From positions 1 to 64,000 of the forward strand of contig CACJUX010000009.1 in assembly GCA_902596655.1 (NCBI GenBank): a DNA stretch of 64,000 nt, written 5' to 3'. Both the position numbers and the translations under genes were made by a program. The number at the start of each line of letters is the position of its first letter. The stretch's first letter is position 1. This stretch comes from an uncultured SAR116 cluster alpha proteobacterium. Its GTDB lineage: Bacteria > Pseudomonadota > Alphaproteobacteria > Puniceispirillales > Puniceispirillaceae. Shown in pieces: positions 25,200 to 34,652 of the stretch. The notes under the pieces were generated by a model, which was given only the letters and a program-made list of their open reading frames with translations, did no database searches and had not been told where the DNA came from.

Positions 25200-25560
25200 T
25201 GTTGAAATCCATGACACTATGGTCCCAATGCTGGAAAGTTATAAAGCCACAATGCTGTCCGGTAATCATCCAAGTGATGCCAATGCCAATGCTACATTAA
25301 TTGACGTTTGAAGCGTTGTGTCCGCGCTGGAAAGGAGTGGTCAGTTCGCGCAAATGCTCCACATTGACGCCTTTACCATAATTATTAACCATGATACTGG
25401 CTGTTTTCGCTTCAGCTTATACGGACATATCAGCCTCGCGTCCATATTTCAGCGCATCGTCGATCAGGTTGGTAATCGCTCGCTGCAGTGATAAGGGACG
25501 CGGCTGAATGACAACGCCATGCCGCTGGACAAGTAGCGGGGTCAATAACCTTGACGCACT
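25200..25560 (-). pseudogene. Remnant of an EnvZ-like sensor histidine kinase (ATPase domain)
   Basis: Reading the minus strand in one frame gives the kinase ATPase signature broken by stops: IQPRPLSLQRAITNLIDDA with LKYG (N box), then an in-frame TAA, a degenerate G1 region ending GVNVEHLRELTTPFQRG, another TAA, and CSIGIGIT where GxGLGLAI is expected. Order and spacing match the end of EnvZ-type kinases of alphaproteobacteria. The N-terminal part and any partner response regulator are missing here. The rest of the gap up to 25797 shows further stops in this frame and nothing else recognisable. Not in the ORF track as a gene. Confidence 0.75.
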
Positions 25561-25797
25561 GTTGAACAGGATGGTTGGTGCCCAAATGGTCGGTGTGTCT
25601 TATTCGATTAACCACACTGGTTGATTGGCAACTTGAAAATCTGCAACAATGGTCTTGGTTAGCGGCTAGATTGCGTTTTTGTTGATGGGTTTTAGTCAAG
25701 AGAAGATGTGGTTTGTGAATTGATGCGGGAATAAATAGACGGCTTAATTATGAGATGGTGACCGGTTTTTGGTCTTTGGCTGGGTAGAGATATCGTG

Positions 25798-26796
25798 ATG
25801 TTGAGGGTTGGTATCAACGGATTTGGACGGATTGGCCGCAATGTGCTGCGCGCCTTTGAGGAAAATCCACGGTCGGACATTGAATTTGTTGCAGTGAATG
25901 ATCTTGCCGATATCCATACAGCGGCCTTTCTACTGGAGTATGACTCGATCCATGGTCGTCTTGCAGCACCTGTCACCCACGATGGTAATGTAATTAGGAC
26001 TACCAATTGTGAGGTCAGATATTTGAGCGAAAGGTATCCGTCCGAACTGCCGTGGTGCAAGCTAGGTGTTGACGTTGTTTTCGAATGTACAGGCATTTTC
26101 ACTACCGCAGAAAAAGCTGGAGTGCATATCAAGGCGGGGGCAAAGAAGGTTCTGGTTTCAGCCCCCTCTAGTGGCGCTGACATCACCGTCGTCTATGGGG
26201 TGAATCATACGGCGCTCCGCCCCGAACACCGGATCATCTCCAACGCCTCATGCACCACGAACTGTCTGGCACCGATTGCTCATGTGCTGCATCAGACCTG
26301 TGGTATTAAGCAGGGCTTCATGACAACCATTCACAGCTATACGGGTGATCAGCTGTTGCTTGATGGTGAGCATAAGGACAGATACCGGGCCCGTGCTGCA
26401 GCGCTGAGTATGATCCCGACAACAACCGGGGCGGCAAAGACTGTTGGCCTTGTCCTTCCCGAGCTTTCTGGAAAGCTGGATGGCGTCGCGATCAGGGTGC
26501 CAACTCCCAATGTTTCAGCTGTTGATCTGGTGTTCGAGCCGGTCACGGCCATTTCTGCCGAGGCGATCAATCAGGCGTTGTGTGAGGCTGCCGAGGGTCC
26601 TCTTGCCGGTGTTCTTGATGTCACTGACAAAGAGCTTGTTTCTATTGATATGAATGGCTGCCCGGCCTCCTCGGTGGCACATCTGGATCAGACACGCGTG
26701 ATGCCGGGTGGAATGGCGCGGGTGTTCGGCTGGTATGACAATGAATGGGGCTTTTCAAAGCGTATGCTTGATACGGCCTCTCTGCTGTCGGTCTAG
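25798..26796 (+). CDS. gap: Glyceraldehyde-3-phosphate dehydrogenase, type I
   Basis: This encodes 332 residues, the usual length. RVGINGFGRIGRNVLRAF is the NAD-binding loop, SNASCTTNCLAP holds the catalytic Cys, THSYTGDQ-type sequence (TIHSYTGDQLLLD) the catalytic His region, and WYDNEWGFSKRM the conserved end. It oxidises glyceraldehyde 3-phosphate made by KDPG cleavage to 1,3-bisphosphoglycerate. It is followed by glucokinase on the same strand, and the zwf-pgl-edd-eda operon runs towards it from the other side. ATG 25798 is preferred to the adjacent GTG. Confidence 0.95.
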   Translation: MLRVGINGFGRIGRNVLRAFEENPRSDIEFVAVNDLADIHTAAFLLEYDSIHGRLAAPVTHDGNVIRTTNCEVRYLSERYPSELPWCKLGVDVVFECTGIFTTAEKAGVHIKAGAKKVLVSAPSSGADITVVYGVNHTALRPEHRIISNASCTTNCLAPIAHVLHQTCGIKQGFMTTIHSYTGDQLLLDGEHKDRYRARAAALSMIPTTTGAAKTVGLVLPELSGKLDGVAIRVPTPNVSAVDLVFEPVTAISAEAINQALCEAAEGPLAGVLDVTDKELVSIDMNGCPASSVAHLDQTRVMPGGMARVFGWYDNEWGFSKRMLDTASLLSV

Positions 26797-26892
26797 CGGC
26801 GGCCCGCCAATCTTTTGTTTTGAATGTGGCCGTTGCCGCTGGTTGATTTTGTCTCTAGGCTTGAACTTTCGGTGAAGCGTGGGATTTGTCGG

Positions 26893-27870
26893 ATGAGTTC
26901 TATTGTCTCAGATGTTGGTGGCACGAATGCGCGTTTCGCCGTTGCCGCAGGATCAGGTACTAACCTCAGCAACATCTGGACAGCAAAATGCGCAGATTTT
27001 CCAACCATTGAAACGGCGGTTGAGGCTTATCGGGAAACGCTAGGCTCTGTCAAAAGTACTTACCTCGACGCAATGGTGATTGCTGTTGCCGGTCCGGTCA
27101 ATTCGGAAACAGTCGATGTGACCAATAATCACTGGATGTTTAACAAACACGATCTTCTCACCAGCCTCTCCCTAAGGCGGCTTCTTGTCATCAATGATTT
27201 CACCGCCCAGGCACTTGCCCAGACAGACCCGCGTGGCAATGGCAATGTTGAAATTTTGCCGGGTGAGAGTGATGAAAACGCACCTCTGCTGGTCATTGGT
27301 CCGGGAACTGGGCTTGGTGTTTCTGCGCTAATCCCGTCGGCAAACGGCCCCATCCCGATCGAGGGGGAGGGTGGTCATATTAGTTTTTCGCCGTGCAATG
27401 ATGATGAGCGTGCGCTGGATGCCTTCATGCGTCGTCATAGCGCGCGTGTCAGTGCTGAACATTTTGTCAGTGGTTCTGGTCTGGAAAACATCCATCACTT
27501 TTTGGCCGACAGGACGGGACAGCCGGTAGGCATGACAGCCCGTGAAATTGGCGAGAAAGCCATCAAAGAAGACGGTCTTTGCCGCGATGCTGCGATGATG
27601 TTGCTTGGCATTCTTGGCACTGTGATTACTGACAATGTGCTGACACTTGGTTGCTGGCGAGGCGTTGTCATCAGCGGTGGCATCGTGCCGAAACTCGCGC
27701 CCCTGATTGCAAAAAGCCCTCTCGCTGAAAGGATACGAAAAACGGGATTGACCGAACATCTCATGGAAATGATTCCGGTCTGGTTGTCGGTTGATCCCTA
27801 TGCAGGTTTGCGCGGCGCAGAAGTAGCGCTGGGCAATGCCCATCTAGCGCCACGCGTTGTTGACGCCTAG
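26893..27870 (+). CDS. glk: Glucokinase
   Basis: This encodes 325 residues from ATG 26893 (SSIVSDVGGTNARFAVA), matching the proteobacterial Glk family start; the track start at 26824 adds an unlikely 23 residues. ATP-binding DVGGTNARF, the catalytic NDFTAQALA, GPGTGLGVSALIP and the GEGGHISFSP zinc-free sugar site are clear. It phosphorylates glucose to glucose 6-phosphate, the substrate of Zwf encoded about 6 kb away on the other strand. It is convergent with the AGE epimerase gene, 4 bases apart. Confidence 0.93.
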   Translation: MSSIVSDVGGTNARFAVAAGSGTNLSNIWTAKCADFPTIETAVEAYRETLGSVKSTYLDAMVIAVAGPVNSETVDVTNNHWMFNKHDLLTSLSLRRLLVINDFTAQALAQTDPRGNGNVEILPGESDENAPLLVIGPGTGLGVSALIPSANGPIPIEGEGGHISFSPCNDDERALDAFMRRHSARVSAEHFVSGSGLENIHHFLADRTGQPVGMTAREIGEKAIKEDGLCRDAAMMLLGILGTVITDNVLTLGCWRGVVISGGIVPKLAPLIAKSPLAERIRKTGLTEHLMEMIPVWLSVDPYAGLRGAEVALGNAHLAPRVVDA

Positions 27871-27874
27871 CTGG

Positions 27875-29098
27875 TCACTTGCTTTTCATTGCATCGAGAA
27901 TGTCGTAACAGGCACCAAGCGTATGATAATCGACTTTGCCAGCCGGCGATTTGTATGGCTCAATCCACTGCCCATCACGGGTGACGATGCGGAACCAGGC
28001 ACCATGTTTGTGATCGACAAGATGGTCCCAGGACCATTGCCACAGGTGAAGATAATGCTGTCGGTAAGACTGTTTGCCCGTCACTGAAAACAGCCGCCAG
28101 GATGCCGCTATAGCCTCCGCCTGGACCCAGAAATATTTATTGATATCGCAGAAACTGTTATCTGGCGCATAGCCATAGACCAGTCCACCGTAAACCGGGT
28201 CCCATCCCTTTTCCATTGCGCTATTAAACAGCCCACAGGCGCGATCAAGATGCCAGTCTGCTGGTTGATGTCTGTTTAGCTGCAGAAGCAATTTTGCCCA
28301 TTCGACCTGATGTCCGGGTTGATAGCCCCATGGCTTGAAAAGATCATCCGGATTGTCGATGTTATAGTACCAGTCATGCTGCCAGTCGGTTGTGTAATGT
28401 TCCCAGATCTGGCCATTGGTCAAACCTGTCATTGCAACGGTGAATTTGTGGGAGATTATGGAGGCGCGATCAAGATAGCGTGTCTCATTCGTGCTTTCAT
28501 AGGCGGCGAGCAATGCCTCAACGGCATGCATGTTAGCATTTTGCCCCCGGTAATTTGACAGGATATCGAGGGTCTGGTCTCGTTCATCAGCATAGGCGCC
28601 GTGATCCGCATCCCAGAACAATTCCTCCATCAATTGCCAGCTCTCTTCCAGCAGGTCTGCGGCACTGTCAATGTCAGCGCGGACACCATGGGCCGCTGCC
28701 AACATGACAAAGGCATGTCCATACGCCATGGCCCGCGCATCTTCAATGTCTGTATCGTTCCGCTGCCAGCAAAAATGGCCCGGTAGATTCCGGCGTAATG
28801 CAGGCATCTGGTGGTGACTGCGCAGATAGGCAAGCCCATGTGCTGCCCACTGCCGATGTTTTTCTTTGCCGTTATGCAAAAAAGCGCTGGCATAGTTGAA
28901 AACAAAGCGTGTACTGCTGACTAGATGCCGTGTGGTATCATCATAGACTGAACCATCATCAAGAAAATGATGGAAAAACCCACCCTTAGGATCATAGGCG
29001 TGCGGCGCATAAAAATCCAGTATGCTGGCAATGTGATCCGTGAGGAATTCCGGACTCGTGAAGTCAGGATAGGAGGTCAAAACGCCATACCCAATCAA
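27875..29098 (-). CDS. AGE-family sugar epimerase/isomerase
   Basis: This encodes 407 residues of the N-acylglucosamine 2-epimerase (alpha/alpha-barrel) family, which also includes mannose isomerase, cellobiose 2-epimerase and YihS-type aldose-ketose isomerases. Marks are DPKGGFFHHFLDDGS, RHLVSSTRFVFNYA, NANMHAVEALLAAYE, PGHQVEWAKLLLQL and KYFWVQAEAIAA. The histidines of the active site are present. Without acetyl-binding detail, mannose/fructose isomerase action is the more likely guess in this carbohydrate operon. The start is a TTG overlapping the stop of the oxidoreductase gene (TTGA). Confidence 0.85.
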   Translation of the reverse strand: MIGYGVLTSYPDFTSPEFLTDHIASILDFYAPHAYDPKGGFFHHFLDDGSVYDDTTRHLVSSTRFVFNYASAFLHNGKEKHRQWAAHGLAYLRSHHQMPALRRNLPGHFCWQRNDTDIEDARAMAYGHAFVMLAAAHGVRADIDSAADLLEESWQLMEELFWDADHGAYADERDQTLDILSNYRGQNANMHAVEALLAAYESTNETRYLDRASIISHKFTVAMTGLTNGQIWEHYTTDWQHDWYYNIDNPDDLFKPWGYQPGHQVEWAKLLLQLNRHQPADWHLDRACGLFNSAMEKGWDPVYGGLVYGYAPDNSFCDINKYFWVQAEAIAASWRLFSVTGKQSYRQHYLHLWQWSWDHLVDHKHGAWFRIVTRDGQWIEPYKSPAGKVDYHTLGACYDILDAMKSK

Positions 29099-30030
29099 CC
29101 CGGACGATGCGTAAGCATAGTTTCAAGGCATGATGTCACGATCCTGCTATGCGCGAAATCTGGTCTTGCACCGGCATCAATTGAGGCAGCGATGTCCTCG
29201 ACCATCAACGCGTATTGATCACAGTCAGGAAAGGTGATGGCTTCACCGGGGCCGAGGCCGTCCCGCATTAGATACCCTGTTGTAGTGCCAATCGGGTTGA
29301 AGGGTACTTCTAGCCGTGCAGCGCCTTCCGTACCGATTACATGAACTGCCTGGGTCAGGGCAGACGAGCTGGAAATAGAAAAACAGAGATGCCTGTTGCC
29401 CGGCCACAAAAGCAGGCCGGAGGCAAAATTTTCTACGCCATGCGCGTCATCCATTACCATTTCAACAGTGATGCTGTTGGGGCCGCCACCAAAGATGAGA
29501 ATGCCAGCCATGATGGCATAGCACCCGATATCATAGAGTGGACCACCCCCATATTCCGGTACATTGCGAATATTGTCATTTCTTAGGGCTGGATAGGCGA
29601 ACACAATCTGCACACCCTGCGCTCTGCCAATCGGCGCCTCTGGAAGCCATTTCCATTGAGGATGATGCCGGATCATGAACCCTTCATAGACATATCTGCC
29701 TGTTGCCTTAGCGGCATCCTCGAGCTGCTGCAACTCGCCACGATTGAGAGCAATTGGCTTTTCGCAAATCACATGCTTGTCTGCCTGCATGGCCTTGATT
29801 GACCAGGGAACATGCAGATGGTTTGGCAGTGGGTTGTAGATGATATCAACATCGGGGTGCGCCAGCACACCATCATAATTGGTCTGCTCAACGCCGTCAT
29901 AGACGGGATCACCCGCTTTTGCCACAGGGGTGCGCCGGCCAAGCACTATGACGTCATGGCCTGCCCTGCGGATGGCGGGGATGACCTTTTCGCGGGCTAT
30001 TTTCGCATCGCCAAGAATACCAAATTTCAT
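29095..30030 (-). CDS. Gfo/Idh/MocA-family oxidoreductase
   Basis: This encodes 311 residues. The Rossmann start KFGILGDAKIAREKVIPAIRRAG and the catalytic HVICEKPIALN (Lys of EKP) identify the family, which contains sugar and inositol dehydrogenases such as glucose-fructose oxidoreductase and xylose dehydrogenase. The second domain has EYGGGPLYDIGCYAI. It overlaps the AGE epimerase gene and follows eda by 34 bases, so it probably oxidises or interconverts a sugar entering the Entner-Doudoroff path. Substrate not readable. Confidence 0.9.
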   Translation of the reverse strand: MKFGILGDAKIAREKVIPAIRRAGHDVIVLGRRTPVAKAGDPVYDGVEQTNYDGVLAHPDVDIIYNPLPNHLHVPWSIKAMQADKHVICEKPIALNRGELQQLEDAAKATGRYVYEGFMIRHHPQWKWLPEAPIGRAQGVQIVFAYPALRNDNIRNVPEYGGGPLYDIGCYAIMAGILIFGGGPNSITVEMVMDDAHGVENFASGLLLWPGNRHLCFSISSSSALTQAVHVIGTEGAARLEVPFNPIGTTTGYLMRDGLGPGEAITFPDCDQYALMVEDIAASIDAGARPDFAHSRIVTSCLETMLTHRPG

Positions 30031-30064
30031 ATCTTACCCTACAATCATGTCTGCCGTTCAAAGC

Positions 30065-30700
30065 CTAGAGTGTTGCCGCCTCTCTGGCGAGCTTTTCAAT
30101 AGCTACAAATTGCTGGTCAGCGATAAGTTTCTGAGGCGCGACCCAGGAACCACCAAGGCAACTGACATTCGGCAGTGCGAGCCAATCGGGCGCTGTCTCG
30201 GCGCTGATGCCACCTGTTGGACAGACGGTGATCTGCGGCAGAGGGCTGGCAAGTGACTTCACGAAAGCGGTGCCACCCGCCGCACTGGCTGGAAAGAACT
30301 TCATCGCGGTGAAGCCAGCCTCATGCAACGTCATGAGTTCCGATACAGTCGATGCGCCCGGTAATAGCGCAAGGTTGGCAGCAGCGCATCCTTCCACAAC
30401 AGCTGGCGTGGTCCCCGGTGAGACCGCAAAAGCGGCGCCAGCGTCGCTTGAGGCTTTTGCCAAACTGGCTGAAACAACAGTGCCTGCGCCAACATGGATT
30501 TCAGGGCGTTGGCTGGCGATGGCCTCGATGGCACCCAGGGCTGCTGGGGTACGCAGGGTGATCTCGATCGTTTTCAGCCCTCCAGCCAAGAGGGCGTCAG
30601 CAAGTGGTAGTGCGTCCTTGGTATCATCAATGACGATGACTGGCATGACCGGTCCCAGATTGAGGATCCCCTCAATTGTTTCATTTGAGTTATTGCTCAT
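30065..30700 (-). CDS. eda: KDPG aldolase
   Basis: This encodes 211 residues. It cleaves 2-keto-3-deoxy-6-phosphogluconate to pyruvate and glyceraldehyde 3-phosphate. The family motifs are EITLRTPAALGAIEAI (catalytic Glu), VGAGTVV, MKFFPASAAGG with the Schiff-base lysine, and CPTGGISAETAPDWLALPNVSCLGGSW. The ATG overlaps the edd stop by one base (TAATG), so the two are translationally coupled. Confidence 0.95.
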   Translation of the reverse strand: MSNNSNETIEGILNLGPVMPVIVIDDTKDALPLADALLAGGLKTIEITLRTPAALGAIEAIASQRPEIHVGAGTVVSASLAKASSDAGAAFAVSPGTTPAVVEGCAAANLALLPGASTVSELMTLHEAGFTAMKFFPASAAGGTAFVKSLASPLPQITVCPTGGISAETAPDWLALPNVSCLGGSWVAPQKLIADQQFVAIEKLAREAATL

Positions 30701-32529
30701 TATGATTGCTCCAGTAAATTCAGTCCGCCCCCTTGTTCTGCCCCTGTTGCCTGCTGCCGCAGGCCTGCAAACAGCGATCGTGCGAAACCGCGTTGGGCTG
30801 GTAGGTTTGAGACGCCGAGGGCAGCACGTGCATCAAGATTAGCGTTGGCGACAAGCTTACCCTGTTTTGCGTCGAGGGTAATGAGATCGCCATTTTCGAT
30901 CTTGCCGATAGGTCCGCCGTCAGCTGCCTCGGGACAAAGATGGATGGCCGCAGGAACGGATCCGGAAGCACCGGACATGCGCCCATCCGTAACCAACGCC
31001 ACCTTATAACCCTCATCCTGCAGGTTGCTGAGCAGAGGGGTCAGGCTGTGCAATTCAGGCATGCCTGTTGCCATCGGACCCTGAAAGCGCAGAACCACAA
31101 CAACATCCCTATTTAGATCGCCTACCTGATAGGCTTCCTTGACCTCGGCCTCGGTTGAGAATACGGCCGCCGGCGCGTTTATTACATGCCGTGTCTCAGC
31201 GACGGCGGATGTCTTGATCACCGCCTTACCAAGATTGCCATCTAGCATTTTCAAACCACCATTGACACTGTGCGGGTCGGTTGCATGGCGCAGAATGTCA
31301 CTATCGCCAGACACTTTTGGAGCTGCACGCCAAACGAGATTACCTCTATCCAGAAATGGCTCGCTCGCGTAGTCATGCAGATCGTCACCACCGACCGTTT
31401 TGGCGCTCCCATCGAGAAGGCCGCTTTCCAGTAGTTCGGCAACAACAAACCCCATGCCACCAGCGGCATGGAAATAATTCACATCGGCGCTGCCATTTGG
31501 ATAGATTCGGGCCAGCAACGGGGTGATCTCAGAAAGATCGGCAAAATCCTGCCAAGTGAGATTGATCCCAGCTGCTGCTGCCATTGCAGGTAGATGCAAT
31601 GTGTGATTGGTAGAACCGCCGGTTGCATGCAATCCGACTATGGCATTTACAAAGCTGCGCTCATCCAGCATTTGGCCAATGTGCTGTGCTGCGCCCTTTT
31701 GCTGGGACAGCTCAACGACACGCTGGGTTGCGGCAACAGTAAGCGCGTGCCGTAAATCATCATGTGGATGGACAAAAGCGGCACCTGGCAGATGCAGCCC
31801 CATGATCTCCATCAACATCTGGTTTGAATTTGCTGTGCCGTAAAAGGTACAGGTTCCTGGACCGTGATAAGCGGCCACCTCTGACTTCAGCAATTCTTCT
31901 CGGCTAGCCTCGCCTCTAGCAAAAGCCTTGCGTACTGCGGCCTTTTCCACATTTGGAATACCTGTCGACATTGGTCCGGCTGGGGCAAAAACAACAGGCA
32001 AATGACCAAAGGACAGGGCGCCTATGACCAGCCCTGGAACAATCTTGTCGCAAACACCGAGGCAAATTGCAGCGTCATACACCCCATGCGACAGGCCGAC
32101 AGCGGTCGCCATGGCGATGATATCCCGGCTCATCAGTGACAGTTCCATTCCTGGTCTGCCCTGTGTGACACCGTCACACATTGCTGGCACACCGCTGGCA
32201 ACCTGGGCAGTAGCGCCAACTTCACGTGCGGCTGCCTTGATGATTTGGGGATAGGTCTCGAAAGGCTGATGGGCCGACAACATGTCGTTATAGGCGGTGA
32301 TGATGCCGACATTGGGTTTCAGCTCGCCACCTGCGCCCAGAACATCATCCTGGTCCGTGCCAGCGCCAGCAGCAGCGTGGGCTATATTGGAGCATGATAC
32401 CTGACGCCTGTCGGAGTCAGGGGAGCCGGTCATCATTGCGATATCATCAAGATAGCGGCGTCGGCTGTCCTGACTTCGTTTGCGAATTCGGTCTTGAATT
32501 TCCAGAATACGGTCATTTGGCTTGGCCAT
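30700..32529 (-). CDS. edd: 6-phosphogluconate dehydratase
   Basis: This encodes 609 residues, normal for Edd of the IlvD/Edd family with an iron-sulfur cluster. Visible marks are VGIITAYNDMLSAHQPFETYP, GVPAMCDGVTQGRPGMELSLMSRD (cluster Cys), CLGVCDKIVPG (second cluster Cys), and GRMSGASGSVPAAIHLCPEA near the end. It dehydrates 6-phosphogluconate to KDPG. It lies between pgl and eda in a minus-strand operon, completing the Entner-Doudoroff sequence. Confidence 0.96.
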   Translation of the reverse strand: MAKPNDRILEIQDRIRKRSQDSRRRYLDDIAMMTGSPDSDRRQVSCSNIAHAAAGAGTDQDDVLGAGGELKPNVGIITAYNDMLSAHQPFETYPQIIKAAAREVGATAQVASGVPAMCDGVTQGRPGMELSLMSRDIIAMATAVGLSHGVYDAAICLGVCDKIVPGLVIGALSFGHLPVVFAPAGPMSTGIPNVEKAAVRKAFARGEASREELLKSEVAAYHGPGTCTFYGTANSNQMLMEIMGLHLPGAAFVHPHDDLRHALTVAATQRVVELSQQKGAAQHIGQMLDERSFVNAIVGLHATGGSTNHTLHLPAMAAAAGINLTWQDFADLSEITPLLARIYPNGSADVNYFHAAGGMGFVVAELLESGLLDGSAKTVGGDDLHDYASEPFLDRGNLVWRAAPKVSGDSDILRHATDPHSVNGGLKMLDGNLGKAVIKTSAVAETRHVINAPAAVFSTEAEVKEAYQVGDLNRDVVVVLRFQGPMATGMPELHSLTPLLSNLQDEGYKVALVTDGRMSGASGSVPAAIHLCPEAADGGPIGKIENGDLITLDAKQGKLVANANLDARAALGVSNLPAQRGFARSLFAGLRQQATGAEQGGGLNLLEQS

Positions 32530-32583
32530 GTCTTTTCGTCCTCTTCGGGCTTTTATAGACGTGATTGCAATGTCTGTTTCTCG

Positions 32584-33198
32584 TCAATCCGTGATGATTT
32601 CTAGGGGCGTTACTTCCTGTTTCAAAAGCGCGTGAACTGGAAGCTCTGGGTCGGTTCTGGCAGCGTCGAGAACCGCCAGTTTCTCGCTACCGTTCACCAG
32701 CAGGATCAGCAGCTTTGATTGCAGGATCATGGCGAGATTCATAGAGACGCGCGGCAGCGATGGAGATCCCTTCGGCCCGGTTTCTAAAATCATTGGTGGG
32801 GCATCAACCTGCAGTGACGCCTTGCCCACCATATCTGGAAACAGCGAGGCAAAATGACCATCAACACCCATGCCAAGCAGCATGACATCGAACGGTCGAC
32901 CAATATTTTTCACCCCATTGTCGATTGCCAGCGGAATGAAGGTTGCCGCCGACACGGCGCCAAACAACAGATGATCATGTAGCAATTTTTGATTGCTATG
33001 TTGATGATCGGCAGGAACCAGTCTGTCATCAACAAGGGTGATCGTCACTTGCGACCAATCCACGATCTCCTCATGCTCGCCGGCTGCCAGAGCAGCGAAA
33101 ATGCTGATCGGGCTGGACCCACCACAAACAACAAGACTTGCTTGCCTTTTTGTTGCAATGGCCATTGCTAGCTGGCGGGCAATTTGATCAGCGATCAT
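32584..33198 (-). CDS. pgl: 6-phosphogluconolactonase
   Basis: This encodes 204 residues from ATG 33198; TTG 33207 would add three. It is about 20-30 residues shorter than most homologues, because the usual N-terminal strand is missing and an in-frame stop blocks extension upstream. The core is intact: ASLVVCGGSSPISIFAAL, VTITLVDDRLVPADHQHSN, LLGMGVDGHFASLFPD and RVSMNLAMIL. It hydrolyses the lactone made by Zwf. The start lies 3 bases after the zwf stop, so it is coupled to zwf. Confidence 0.9.
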   Translation of the reverse strand: MIADQIARQLAMAIATKRQASLVVCGGSSPISIFAALAAGEHEEIVDWSQVTITLVDDRLVPADHQHSNQKLLHDHLLFGAVSAATFIPLAIDNGVKNIGRPFDVMLLGMGVDGHFASLFPDMVGKASLQVDAPPMILETGPKGSPSLPRVSMNLAMILQSKLLILLVNGSEKLAVLDAARTDPELPVHALLKQEVTPLEIITD

Positions 33199-33200
33199 CC

Positions 33201-34652
33201 CTACCAATCCTCATGCGGGTCGATCCAGGAGCGACCATCAGCCTGGAGCAAATCACCCGTCGGTCCCATTGAACCTGGCTTGTATGACTCAGGTGTCTGA
33301 GCTTTTGCCAGCGCCAGAATTGGGTCGATGAATTCCCAGGCAGCGAGCACCTCATCGACCCGCATGAAAAGGGTTTGATTGCCACGCGCAGTGTCCATCA
33401 ATAGCCGTTCATAGGCGTCGGGCAGACGTTCCTCGAAGGTTTCGTCAAAGCTCAGATTAAGGTCTGATGGGAAAAGCCGCATGCCACCAGGGCCGGGTTG
33501 CTTTGACGTCATTTGCAGGCGCAGGCCCTCACTTGGCTGTAGCCTGATAATCAGGCGGTTTGGCTGTCCCAAAATTGTACCATCCCGGGAATTGGAAAAG
33601 ATGTCATGCGGCCGGTCTTTGAAGGTGATGATGATTTCAGAGGCGCGTTGGCGCAGCTTCTTGCCTGTCCTGATATAGAACGGTACGCCTGCCCAGCGCC
33701 AGTTATCAATCGCCAGCTTCATCGCAACAAAGGTTTCCGTGGTTGACGAGGTGCCCAGCTCATCTGTGTAATCCTCATATTGGCCAAGCAACAGAGCATC
33801 CGCTTCAAGGGGGCGTAGGGCGCGCAGGACACGCAGTTTCTCATCACGGACTTGATCGGCGTTGAATCGGGCCGGTGGCTCCATTGCGACAAGACAAACA
33901 AGCTGCAGCAGATGGTTCTGCACCATGTCGCGGATCGCTCCATATTGATCGTAATAGGATGCGCGGCCACCAACACCGACGGTCTCTGCCACGGTGATCT
34001 GCACATGATCAACATGGCTGTTGTCCCAGAGCGATTCGAAAATCACATTGGCAAACCGAAGTGCCATCAGATTTTGAACGGTTTCCTTGCCGAGATAATG
34101 GTCAATACGGTAGATCTGATGTTCTGCAAATACCGTTGCCAGTTCACCATTGATCTTTCGTGATGACTCGCCATTGTTGCCAAGAGGTTTCTCCACGATA
34201 AGCCGCGCTTGTTCGGTTGCCAGGCCTGCCGCCTTCAGAATCTTTACAGCTGACCCAAACAGGCTTGGTGCGATCGCCAGATAATAAATTGTTGGCCGAT
34301 CCTTAGACTTCCGTCTGGAAATTTGTTCTGCCAGTGACGCGGCACCATCACCATTTGACAGATCCAGATTCACGATTTGGATGATTTTAAGAAACGACTC
34401 CCATTTGTCTGCTGTCGCATGCCCGTTGGTATAGGCGCTCTCGCAAAAAGGCCGTAATTTCTCCGCGAACTCCGCCACGCTTAGCGTGGCGCGCGACGTC
34501 GCAAAAAGCCGGTACTTATCGGTGAGCTGGCCATCAAGGTAGCGCCAGAAAAAGGCAGGAAAAATTTTGCGAAGTGACAGGTCGCCTGTCCCACCGATAA
34601 TGACATAGTCACTAGGTGGTAGGGATGCTGTTGGGGGGAGAGACGCCGACAT
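33201..34652 (-). CDS. zwf: Glucose-6-phosphate 1-dehydrogenase
   Basis: This encodes 483 residues. It oxidises glucose 6-phosphate to 6-phosphogluconolactone. The coenzyme loop is IIGGTGDLSLRKIFPAFFWR, the substrate site is YRIDHYLGKETVQNLMALRFAN, and VPFYIRTGKKLRQRASEI is the other conserved block. It is the first gene of zwf-pgl-edd-eda-oxidoreductase-AGE epimerase, and so its promoter lies in the 350-base gap upstream. Confidence 0.96.
   Translation of the reverse strand: MSASLPPTASLPPSDYVIIGGTGDLSLRKIFPAFFWRYLDGQLTDKYRLFATSRATLSVAEFAEKLRPFCESAYTNGHATADKWESFLKIIQIVNLDLSNGDGAASLAEQISRRKSKDRPTIYYLAIAPSLFGSAVKILKAAGLATEQARLIVEKPLGNNGESSRKINGELATVFAEHQIYRIDHYLGKETVQNLMALRFANVIFESLWDNSHVDHVQITVAETVGVGGRASYYDQYGAIRDMVQNHLLQLVCLVAMEPPARFNADQVRDEKLRVLRALRPLEADALLLGQYEDYTDELGTSSTTETFVAMKLAIDNWRWAGVPFYIRTGKKLRQRASEIIITFKDRPHDIFSNSRDGTILGQPNRLIIRLQPSEGLRLQMTSKQPGPGGMRLFPSDLNLSFDETFEERLPDAYERLLMDTARGNQTLFMRVDEVLAAWEFIDPILALAKAQTPESYKPGSMGPTGDLLQADGRSWIDPHEDW

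Noticed and set aside
30207-30842. 211-residue + ORF antisense to eda/edd
   Set aside because: The minus-strand genes are unmistakable Entner-Doudoroff enzymes; the antisense ORF is low-complexity Ala/Pro/Ser text.
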